From positions 1 to 5,856 of the forward strand of contig PWPZ01000274.1 of assembly GCA_003556985.1 (NCBI GenBank): a stretch of 5,856 bases of DNA, in the 5' to 3' direction. The position numbers and the translations under genes are program-made. Below are positions 1 to 5,705 of the stretch, piece after piece. Origin of the DNA: Bacteroidota bacterium. Lineage in GTDB: Bacteria; Bacteroidota; Bacteroidia; Bacteroidales; PUMT01. Positions within the stretch are counted from its first letter, which is position 1. Each line of letters begins with the position of its first letter. The notes beneath the pieces are model-generated. The model had not been told where the DNA came from. It was given only the letters and a program-made list of their open reading frames with translations, and searched no databases.

Positions 1-861
1 AAGCTCCGGGAAAAGGGCTATGAGGTGGCTGTATTAAGCAGAAGCAAAAATCCTCTCCCTGATATACAAACCTATATCTGGAATCCCGGAAAAAATGAAA
101 TTGACAGGGAGGCCGTCTAAACTGCCAATTATATTGTTCATCTGGCAGGCGCAAATATATCAGCCAAAAGATGGACTAAAGAAAGAAAACAGGAGATCAT
201 TGACAGCAGGGTAGAAACAGCAAATCTGCTGTTCAGCAAAGTTAAAAAGACAAAAAACAGGTTAAGGGCATTTATCTCTGCTTCAGGGGCCAACTATTAC
301 GGATTAATGACATCCGACCGGATTTTCACAGAAGATGATCCGCCCGGAAACGATTTTATGGGAGAAACCTGCAAAAAATGGGAACACTCAGCAAACAGGT
401 TCAAACAACTGAGAATAAGAACAGTAATTTTCAGGCAGGGAGCAGCCCTCTCATTCAGGGGAGGTGCTCTTCCAAAAATGAATATTCCAGTCAGGCTGGG
501 CGTAGCCGCACCAATAGGCAGCGGAAAACAATATTTCCCATGGATCCATATCGATGATCTCTGCAATATCTATATCAAGGCTATTGAAGATGATCAAATG
601 AAAGGTGTTTTTAATGCGGCGGCACCCGTAGATGTTACAAACAAGGATTTCATGAAAACTCTCGCCCGGGTTCAGAACAAACCTTTCTGGGCGCCAAATG
701 CACCTGCCTTTGCGGTAAAAGCAGCATTGGGTGAAATGTCACGGGTAATTCTGGAAGGCAGCAGGGTGTCGTCCGATAAAATCCGGAAGGCGGGATTTGA
801 CTTCCGGTTTCCTGATCCGGAGAATGCACTTGCCGATCTGGTCAGAAATCAAAATGAGTAA
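1..861 (+). pseudogene. TIGR01777-family (YfcH-like) NAD(P)-dependent epimerase, 5'-truncated by the window and interrupted by an in-frame stop
   Basis: Frame 1 reads as a TIGR01777 sugar-epimerase-like protein of the extended SDR superfamily from base 1 to the stop at 859-861, except for one TAA at 118-120. Family features lie on both sides of that stop. Upstream is the segment after the first Rossmann helix (KGYEVAVLSR). Downstream are HLAGANIS, the RWT..RK..IIDSRV block, SASGANYYG, TEDDPPGNDF, GGALPKM, PWIHIDDLC and a C-terminal EGSRVSS. The nucleotide-binding GxxGxxG loop, about 15-17 residues earlier, lies outside the window. No frameshift is seen, so a single substitution (for example CAA to TAA) explains the break. 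Restart at ATG 307 would give 184 aa without the first half of the Rossmann fold. The usual SASAxGYYG reads SASGANYYG, a small deviation. A sequencing error is the main alternative to a true pseudogene. The family's substrate is unknown. The gene appears unrelated to the metal cluster downstream. Confidence 0.85.
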
Positions 862-927
862 TAAATGGGTGCACTTAGACCAAAGCAATTTCCGGCCATG
901 ACCTGACATGAAGAACACAGGCATTTA

Positions 928-960
928 TTGAAAAATATTTCCGGGAAAATAGTATTTTTG
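928..960 (+). promoter_or_regulatory. Possible Bacteroidota-type promoter overlapping a nested dyad, upstream of the first HMA_2 gene
   Basis: The 160-bp gap after the epimerase contains TTG (928-930) and, 22 bases later, TATTTTTG (953-960). The second fits the Bacteroidota -7 consensus TAnnTTTG, and the first resembles the TTTG-type -33 element with slightly long spacing. It overlaps nested inverted repeats: AAAAATA (931-937) pairs with TATTTTT (953-959), and TTTCC (938-942) pairs with GGAAA (944-948). The one-base inner loop makes this look more like a DNA operator than an RNA terminator, although a weak terminator of the epimerase transcript is possible. The first HMA_2 start codon lies about 60 bp downstream. 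AT-rich DNA produces such matches by chance, so this is tentative. Confidence 0.28.
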
Positions 961-1021
961 AGCATCGAACCATTATTTCCGAACTTCCCGGGCAGTCCTA
1001 AAAATTGAAATATTACCCTAT

Positions 1022-1567
1022 ATGCATATTTTAACAGGTATAATATTATCAAATCTACTGGCATCAAGAAAAAAGAACAAACCATTCAGGGGTTTCAGGA
1101 ATGTAATAGAAATCAGGCATGCAATTCCCGGCAGAGCACGTTTTTATATTCCCTTATTAAAAAACGATCCAGGGAAAGGGAATGAACTTGAAAAGCAACT
1201 GGTAAAGGCTGATCCTGTTAAACAGATCAAAATAAACCCCCTTACGGGAACCCTGCTGGTCATTTTTGATTATGATAAAATTGAAATCCCAACCCTTACC
1301 GGAGTGATTATCAGGCTGCTTGGCCTGGAAGAGGAAACATTAAAAGCGCAACCTTCCCTGCTGGGCAAAGAGCTGTCTGCCTTACTCAGATCTGCCAACA
1401 CTTCCTTGTACGAAAACTCAGACGGTATCCTGGACCTGAACAGTTTGATAACTATTTCCTTTTTATCACTGGGGATTTACTCGATGGTAAGGAGTGCCAA
1501 AATTTTGCCTGCCGGATTAAGTCTTCTTTACTGGGCCTATAACAATGCTATGAAAAAGCCTGTATAA
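1022..1567 (+). CDS. HMA_2-like domain protein with C-terminal membrane hairpin (candidate ferrosome accessory protein)
   Basis: This 181-aa protein starts with a short hydrophobic stretch (residues 3-14) and a basic segment. An HMA_2-type ferredoxin-like domain follows at about residues 28-105. The first strand and loop carry H33-x-x-P36-G37-R38-x-R40, and a later strand carries N72-P73-L-T-G-T-L-L-V80. The CxxC of true HMA metallochaperones is absent, so conventional soft-metal binding is unlikely. Two hydrophobic helices at about 138-155 and 160-174 form a hairpin with the spacing seen in known HMA_2 membrane proteins. It resembles the segments after G176 of the ATPase and after G147 of the 276-aa protein downstream. 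The ATG at 1022 is used because no other plausible start precedes the domain; no ribosome binding site is seen. It is separated by 170 bp from the ATPase operon, so it may be transcribed separately. The family's function is unknown; a structural or partner role for the ATPase is inference. Confidence 0.82.
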   Translation: MHILTGIILSNLLASRKKNKPFRGFRNVIEIRHAIPGRARFYIPLLKNDPGKGNELEKQLVKADPVKQIKINPLTGTLLVIFDYDKIEIPTLTGVIIRLLGLEEETLKAQPSLLGKELSALLRSANTSLYENSDGILDLNSLITISFLSLGIYSMVRSAKILPAGLSLLYWAYNNAMKKPV

Positions 1568-1668
1568 AAGCGGCAAACAGTTCCTGCTAATCCGGGACCG
1601 GGTCTTAAAATCACGAAACACCTGCAGTTCCGGCACCCTTACTCATTCCTGCAGTCAACACCGGTCAC

Positions 1669-1704
1669 TTTTGGATAACTTTATGTAATTTTACATTAAT
1701 TCTT
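1669..1704 (+). promoter_or_regulatory. Putative promoter/operator region with TGTAA-N2-TTACA dyad
   Basis: In the 170-bp gap before the ATPase operon, ATGTAA (1683-1688) and TTACAT (1691-1696) form a perfect inverted repeat around two bases. TTTTG at 1669-1673 could be a Bacteroidota -33 element. A weak -7 candidate, TAATTCTT (1697-1704), follows 23 bases later and matches TAnnTTTG poorly. A dyad between two promoter elements is a plausible repressor or activator site. It does not resemble a classical 19-bp Fur box, and the regulator is unknown. The rest of the gap (1568-1668) shows only an 8-base direct repeat, CCTGCAGT, at 1621 and 1648. Confidence 0.3.
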
Positions 1705-1716
1705 CTGCCTGAAAAT

Positions 1717-1726
1717 TTACCGGTAA
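1717..1726. promoter_or_regulatory. Perfect 10-bp palindrome TTACCGGTAA just upstream of the operon start
   Basis: TTACCGGTAA is fully self-complementary and lies 11 bp before the ATG at 1738. Outside a single T-T mismatch, two more pairs extend each arm. In the mRNA it would lie in the 5' untranslated region and could also occlude initiation. An operator or a minor leader hairpin are both possible, and chance is not excluded. Confidence 0.25.
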
Positions 1727-1737
1727 TTTATTATACC

Positions 1738-2142
1738 ATGGTTAATCATTTTGTAAAAAAAATATTACTCGGGCTTTCCAGAATACATGTGGAGCACAGC
1801 ATACCCGGCAAATTAAGATTGAGGGTCGATGGCCTGGAAATGGTAAAATATTTCTTTGGCGATAATGAGGATATACCCCTTAATTTCAATTTCTACAGAT
1901 TACACGGTATTAAAAATATTGAATTCAGTCCCAATTCATCAAACATACTGATAGAATATGATCCTGCAATATTAAGAGATAATCAGATTATAAACTGGAT
2001 AAATCACCTCAGGGAGATGGTGATACGCAAATTCACCTCAGACGGGTCAAACATCAGCCAGGAGGTTATCGATGAAATCGGTTCAGAATTAAGAAAAGAA
2101 GGATATGAGATGGAGAAATACAGAAAAGACACCTCTGCTTAA
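1738..2142 (+). CDS. Soluble HMA_2-like domain protein, first gene of the ATPase operon
   Basis: This 134-aa protein appears to be a stand-alone HMA_2-like domain with a charged C-terminal tail. The domain spans about residues 15-97. H20-x-x-P23-G24-K25-x-R27 is in the first loop and S64-P65-N-S-S-N-I-L-I-E-Y-D75-P76 is in a later strand. This second block nearly repeats that of the 276-aa protein downstream. There is no CxxC and no membrane helix, only a modestly hydrophobic N-terminus (residues 4-13). The tail (about 100-134) is polar and probably helical. The start at ATG 1738 precedes the domain by about 15 residues and has no Shine-Dalgarno sequence. Its last 38 bp overlap the ATPase gene in another frame, so the two are probably translationally coupled. 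It could be a detached extra N-terminal domain of the ATPase, working in trans, or a cytoplasmic surface component of the compartment. The function is inferred from context only. Confidence 0.82.
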   Translation: MVNHFVKKILLGLSRIHVEHSIPGKLRLRVDGLEMVKYFFGDNEDIPLNFNFYRLHGIKNIEFSPNSSNILIEYDPAILRDNQIINWINHLREMVIRKFTSDGSNISQEVIDEIGSELRKEGYEMEKYRKDTSA

Positions 2143-4321
2143 ATGCAGGATAATTCATCAACTGCCGGGCCGCATTAGGGTCCACTGCAGGGCTCTTTAT
2201 TACCTTAAAAGATATGAAAAGGATATTCAGGAAAAGATAGAAGAGCTGGCTTTTGTCAGGAATGCAAAACTATCTGTTATAACAGCAAATATCCTGATCC
2301 AATACATTCCTGATGAAATTTATCCTGAGATGGTACCTGGCACTATCGAAGAAATAATTTCAATGTTTTCGATACCCGCCTATCAGCAGGAACGCAGGGA
2401 AGAATGCAAAATTACCGTTAATGAACGCCGCCTTCAGGAAGAGCCCGTGAAAAAGCTTCTGGTTAATGTTATTTCCGGGGCTGGATCATTGTTCTTTGCA
2501 TTGCTGACCCGGCAGGGTAACGCCCGCAGCGAAGGGATTATCGGGCGACTGACCGGGTTCACTGCCCTGAGCAGCATTTCCCTTTCCCTGCCCATTCTGA
2601 GAAGCGGCTTCGAATCGTTAAAAGAAAACGGAAGGCCTAATGCCGACACCCTCAGCAGTGCTGCCATCCTCGCCAGCCTGATTTCAGGAAACGGCATTTC
2701 CGCACTTACCATTGTTCTTCTTGCCGATACCGCTGAGCTTATGACAGCTTACAGCATGAGTAAAACCCGGAGAGCCATAAAAGAAATGTTGTCTACCGGT
2801 GAAAAATACGTATGGAAACTGCTGGATGACGGAAGCCTTTTAAAAATTCCTGCTGATGAACTGGCAAAAGGAGACCGTGTGGTAGTGCATTCGGGAGAAA
2901 TTATCAGTGTTGACGGAAAGGTTGAAAAAGGGAAATCACTGGTTGATGAATCTTCAATAACAGGTGAGTTCATGCCCAGGGAAAAGGAACCCGGCAATGA
3001 AGTTTTTGCAGGCAGTGTGGTAAAGAGCGGAACAATTACCGTTTTTGCCGAAAAAACAAAAGAAGAAACTGCTGCCGCCCGGATAATTCATATGGTGGAA
3101 GAAGCATCTCAATACAAGGCCCAGGTTCAAAATATGGCCGACCGGTTTTCGGCACAACTTATACCCTTGAATTTTGCCCTTGGCGCTATAGTATATCTGG
3201 TCACCGGGAGTGCCGTGAGGGCACTAAATATGCTGGTGATAGACTATTCATGCGGTATCAGGCTTTCCACAGCCACGGCGCTTACCGCAGCCATCGCTAC
3301 AGGTGCCCGCAACGGAATTCTTATCAAGGGAAGTAATTACCTTGAGATGCTTGCTGAAACCGAAACTCTGATTTTTGATAAAACAGGTACATTAACCGAA
3401 GGAAAGCCGGAAGTAAAATTAATTATTCCTCTGATAAAAGGAGTTTCCGAGAAAGAGCTGCTCAAGCTTGCAGCTGCTGCCGAAGAAACCTCCGGCCATC
3501 CTGTTGCCCATGCTATTTTGGAAAAGCTGAAATCCAGAGGCCATAGAATACCCAGGCATGATGAAATAGAGATTGTCGTGGCTAAAGGTGTTCAGGCCAG
3601 GGTAAAAGATGACATTGTAAGAGTTGGAAATGCAAAATTCATGAAGGAAAATAATATTCAGATGGATGCAGCCTCCGACGCAGTGTCGAAACTTATGCTA
3701 AGGGGAGAGAATTTCGTTTATGTAGCAAAAGGCAATGTTCTGGCAGGCGTAATAGGAATCATGGATCCACTGCGCGAGAACATGAAGAAGTCGATCAACA
3801 GATTAAGAAATCTAAATATCGACGATATTATCCTGCTTACCGGAGATGTTGAACAACAGGCAGAAATGGTTGCCTCCAGGATGATGTTTGACCGTTTCGA
3901 GGCAGAGTATCTGCCCGAAGACAAGGCTATATTCGCCCTCAGACTGCAGTCCAAAGGATACAGGGTAGCCATGATCGGCGACGGGATTAACGATGCGCCG
4001 GCACTCGCCTATGCAGATGTTGGCATTGCCCTGGGCAGCAAGCGTACCGATCTTGCCATGGAAGCAGCCGATATCACCATTCAGAGTGATGACCCGTTAA
4101 CCATACCTTCTGTAATAAGGCTTTCAAGGAGTACAATGAATATAGTGAAACAGAATTTTGCTACTTCAATCGGGGTAAACAGTATCGGGCTGGTTCTGGG
4201 GGCAATGGGAGTTTTACCGGTTTTCTGGGGAGCATTACTGCACAATGCAACCACGGTCGCTGTAGTTTCAAATTCTCTGCGCCTGTTCTTTTTCGACATG
4301 ACCAAACCCAAACTTAAATAG
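2105..4321 (+). CDS. fezB: P1B-6-type P-type ATPase, FezB-like, probable iron transporter of ferrosomes
   Basis: This 738-aa protein has all P-type ATPase catalytic motifs: TGE (286-288) in the actuator domain, the phosphorylated D425 in DKTGTLT, H465-P466 in the nucleotide domain, TGD (579-581) and GDGINDAPA (from 625). An HMA_2-like domain occupies residues 12-80 (H18-x-x-P21-G22-R23-x-R25) and lacks CxxC. Membrane segments are likely near 118-134, 148-167, 182-196, 198-214, 346-366, 371-392, 684-703 and 706-728. The ion-binding helix reads D380-Y-S-C383-G instead of Cys-Pro-Cys/His, and later helices carry K682-Q-N684, H713-N714 and N723-S724. A Ser-Cys motif without proline plus an HMA_2 N-terminus fits the P1B-6 class that includes FezB of ferrosomes. 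It probably pumps iron, likely Fe(II), into a vesicle lumen; metal and location are inferred. ATG 2105 gives a complete domain, with an AGAAGGA run close upstream. A pump exporting another divalent metal is the alternative. Confidence 0.88.
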   Translation: MRWRNTEKTPLLKCRIIHQLPGRIRVHCRALYYLKRYEKDIQEKIEELAFVRNAKLSVITANILIQYIPDEIYPEMVPGTIEEIISMFSIPAYQQERREECKITVNERRLQEEPVKKLLVNVISGAGSLFFALLTRQGNARSEGIIGRLTGFTALSSISLSLPILRSGFESLKENGRPNADTLSSAAILASLISGNGISALTIVLLADTAELMTAYSMSKTRRAIKEMLSTGEKYVWKLLDDGSLLKIPADELAKGDRVVVHSGEIISVDGKVEKGKSLVDESSITGEFMPREKEPGNEVFAGSVVKSGTITVFAEKTKEETAAARIIHMVEEASQYKAQVQNMADRFSAQLIPLNFALGAIVYLVTGSAVRALNMLVIDYSCGIRLSTATALTAAIATGARNGILIKGSNYLEMLAETETLIFDKTGTLTEGKPEVKLIIPLIKGVSEKELLKLAAAAEETSGHPVAHAILEKLKSRGHRIPRHDEIEIVVAKGVQARVKDDIVRVGNAKFMKENNIQMDAASDAVSKLMLRGENFVYVAKGNVLAGVIGIMDPLRENMKKSINRLRNLNIDDIILLTGDVEQQAEMVASRMMFDRFEAEYLPEDKAIFALRLQSKGYRVAMIGDGINDAPALAYADVGIALGSKRTDLAMEAADITIQSDDPLTIPSVIRLSRSTMNIVKQNFATSIGVNSIGLVLGAMGVLPVFWGALLHNATTVAVVSNSLRLFFFDMTKPKLK

Positions 4322-4323
4322 CC

Positions 4324-5154
4324 ATGGAACTATCAATAAGTGTTTTACACGACTTACCCGGAAGAATCCGTATTAAATTCTCAGTTCCCCTCGCTGCACC
4401 CGGGAAATTAAGGGACCATGTTATGGAGCACGAAGGCATTGAAAAAATGGATTATTCACCGGTTACTACCTCCATGCTGGTAAAATATGATCCCGGGGTT
4501 ATTGATGCGCAGGAAATCATGATCCGTACAGCAGTTGCATATTCCATTGAAAACGACATGGCCTCAGTAAAACTTACCCGTAAGTCTAAGCATACATTCA
4601 TAACCGGCAGGGGAATCCTCTCCGGATTAGCCATCCTCTCCTCCGCTCTGCTGAAGATGCTTTCTCCCGTTTCCAAAACAGCCAGAATGCTTGACTGGTT
4701 AAGTGTAATTACAACCTCTGCGGCCGTATTTGAACATGCAGGCTATGATTTCCGGAAAAAGGGAAGCGTTGACCCCGAGGTACTTTCCCTGGTCTTTCTT
4801 GCCCACTGGGCTATTGCCGGAAAAAACATGCTGCTTCCATCGGCGCTTACCTGGATAACTACCTTCGGCCGCCATTTCTCACCGAAGGAAGGAGAGGGAA
4901 TCCTTCTTGAGATAAATAAAACCACCCAGAAAGGAAAAAAGGCATATTATAAAGTTAATGTTGCCAAGACCGACACACAGAGCAGTTACCTGGATATTCT
5001 TAATATTTTTGCCGAAAAATTCCTATCTTCGGAAACAGGTTTTGACAACACTATTTTTGAACAGTCAAAAGGCCTTTTAAAAAAGCATCATGATACTCTG
5101 GAAGGCATAGGAGAAAAGGTTAATGGAATTGCATTGAATTTTTATCAAAAATAA
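4324..5154 (+). CDS. HMA_2-like plus multi-helix membrane protein, FezC-like ATPase partner
   Basis: The 276-aa protein begins with an HMA_2-like domain (about residues 1-75; H9-x-x-P12-G13-R14-x-R16, then S45-P46-V-T-T-S-M-L-V-K-Y-D56-P57). Hydrophobic segments lie at about 94-113, 123-137, 151-165 and 167-181. Residues 186-276 form a polar tail I do not recognise. The order HMA_2 domain, then helices, then a basic-Gly-Asp-x-x-(T/L)-S turn into a hairpin copies the N-terminal third of the ATPase. There is no actuator, phosphorylation or nucleotide domain, so it cannot pump by itself. It starts 2 bp after the ATPase stop and is surely co-translated with it. In ferrosome clusters an HMA-type membrane protein accompanies FezB, and FezC is my tentative match from memory, so no symbol is assigned. 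A scaffold, regulatory partner or membrane-shaping subunit is inferred. The CDS itself is certain; the role is not. Confidence 0.85.
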   Translation: MELSISVLHDLPGRIRIKFSVPLAAPGKLRDHVMEHEGIEKMDYSPVTTSMLVKYDPGVIDAQEIMIRTAVAYSIENDMASVKLTRKSKHTFITGRGILSGLAILSSALLKMLSPVSKTARMLDWLSVITTSAAVFEHAGYDFRKKGSVDPEVLSLVFLAHWAIAGKNMLLPSALTWITTFGRHFSPKEGEGILLEINKTTQKGKKAYYKVNVAKTDTQSSYLDILNIFAEKFLSSETGFDNTIFEQSKGLLKKHHDTLEGIGEKVNGIALNFYQK

Positions 5155-5181
5155 AACTGATCAGCGCTAATGAATTATCCA

Positions 5182-5235
5182 TGTGCCATGTCACACAAAA
5201 AGACAGATGAATCGTCCATGAAAATATTGTCATGG
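5182..5235. repeat. Two short inverted repeats in the spacer after the FezC-like gene
   Basis: The imperfect palindrome TGTGCCATGTCACA (5182-5195) pairs at 12 of 14 positions. CCATGA (5216-5221) and TCATGG (5230-5235) form a 6-bp stem around an 8-base loop. Both contain CATG. The first looks vaguely like a CRP-type half-site pair but has the wrong spacing, so no regulator is proposed. They could be operators for the small gene downstream. Confidence 0.3.
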
Positions 5236-5275
5236 TAAGATACATCAGGCCAACTAATTAAATTAAATATTTACT

Positions 5276-5336
5276 GATGAAACGCCCATGTACTAAAGCA
5301 CACAAAAAAACATGTATATAGCATGGGCGTTCCATC
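5276..5336. repeat. Long inverted repeat (15-bp arms, one mismatch) before the small membrane-protein gene
   Basis: GATGAAACGCCCATG (5276-5290) and CATGGGCGTTCCATC (5322-5336) are complementary except for one A-C position. The inner ten pairs are perfect and GC-rich, against an AT-rich spacer. The 31-base loop is A-rich and contains ACATGT. As RNA it would form a stable stem. It lacks a terminator's T-tract directly after the stem, so a leader structure, mRNA-end stabiliser or regulator site is as likely as transcription termination. The small gene starts 78 bp downstream. Confidence 0.55.
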
Positions 5337-5414
5337 GGAATTGAAACACTGAATATGAATAACCTGTTAAACATAATTAATTGAATATTAACTTAATAAA
5401 CCTACTTTATACAG

Positions 5415-5672
5415 ATGAAATCAAACGGAAATTTAATGTCGGGAATCCTTCTTGGGGTAGGTATGTCGGTGGCAGCCTATTATTATTACATGAACAACAA
5501 AAACAAAGTGGACGAGTTCCTGCGCAGCCAGGGAATTACGCTTCCCGAGCCTGCCGCAGTAAAGGATTACACGAAAATGAACCTGGAAGAACTGGTGAGC
5601 ACTAAAGAACAAATTGAAGACCTGATTGCCGAAATTGAGCATAACCTGAAAGAAGCAGGCAAAACAAAATAA
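5415..5672 (+). CDS. Small single-pass membrane protein with helical tail, possible ferrosome accessory protein
   Basis: This 85-aa protein has a short polar N-terminus, one membrane helix at about residues 8-25 (glycine-rich GILLGVGMSV, ending in four consecutive tyrosines, 22-25), a lysine-containing stop-transfer segment and a proline-containing linker (ITLPEP, 41-46). A charged amphipathic helix at about 56-82, rich in E, L and K, could form a coiled coil. The topology recalls YtxH and DUF6110 small proteins, the latter recalled as neighbours of HMA_2 ATPases, but no clear family match can be claimed. ATG 5415 is preferred because it gives the full polar N-terminus; ATG 5436 (M8) is possible. 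An overlapping ORF in another frame (5381-5605) lacks protein-like composition and is not called. Its place after the ATPase operon suggests a link to the compartment, but a 260-bp gap leaves this open. Confidence 0.75.
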   Translation: MKSNGNLMSGILLGVGMSVAAYYYYMNNKNKVDEFLRSQGITLPEPAAVKDYTKMNLEELVSTKEQIEDLIAEIEHNLKEAGKTK

Positions 5673-5705
5673 TTTTTCACCTTTCCTGCTACCTTTAACT
5701 AATCA

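Larger units (their letters stand above)
1022..5672 (+). other. Candidate ferrosome (fez) gene cluster
   Basis: Five consecutive same-strand genes form a coherent set: three HMA_2-like proteins, a P1B-6-like ATPase with its own HMA_2-like domain, and a small single-pass membrane protein. The middle three (1738-5154) overlap or abut and are one operon. The outer two are separated by 170 and 260 bp of potential regulatory DNA, so they may have their own promoters. Published fez operons (Desulfovibrio magneticus, Rhodopseudomonas palustris, Shewanella putrefaciens, Clostridioides difficile) centre on such an ATPase and produce membrane-bounded iron granules under anaerobic or iron-shifted conditions. 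No ferritin, encapsulin or Fe transporter gene is seen here. The flanking epimerase and dehydrogenase look like chromosomal housekeeping neighbours. Confidence 0.62.

Noticed and set aside
307..861. Complete 184-aa gene starting at ATG 307
   Set aside because: The same frame carries epimerase family sequence continuously upstream to base 1, broken only by TAA at 118-120. The 184-aa ORF is the tail of an interrupted gene.
849..1085. Minus-strand 78-aa ORF across the gap before the first HMA_2 gene
   Set aside because: It runs over both flanking + strand genes, has no start context or domain, and its Cys/Phe-rich translation is typical of antisense AT-rich DNA.
1621..1655. Direct repeat CCTGCAGT (1621-1628 and 1648-1655)
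   Set aside because: Two 8-base copies in a 170-bp gap, without a third copy or a promoter relation, are not strong evidence of function.
2434..2712. Minus-strand ORFs inside the ATPase gene (also 2749-2997, 2954-3157, 3718-3972, 4081-4311)
   Set aside because: They lie wholly inside a strongly supported coding gene, and their translations look like antisense readings without recognisable domains.
5182..5195. CRP/FNR-type binding site
   Set aside because: TGTG and CACA are separated by 6 bases, not the spacing of TGTGA-N6-TCACA, and the outer pattern is too short to be specific.
5276..5336. CRISPR repeat or insertion-sequence terminal repeat
   Set aside because: Only one pair of arms exists, with a 31-base loop, no repeated unit, no transposase and no target duplication.
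5402..5414. Promoter directly before the small gene (TTG 5381, then TACTTTAT)
   Set aside because: The -7 match is weak and would put the transcript start at the start codon itself, leaving no leader.
5381..5605. 74-aa ORF on the + strand overlapping the small membrane-protein gene
   Set aside because: Its translation after the first 20 residues is low in hydrophobic order and rich in R, G and Q, typical of an out-of-frame reading. The 85-aa frame has a clear membrane helix and amphipathic tail.
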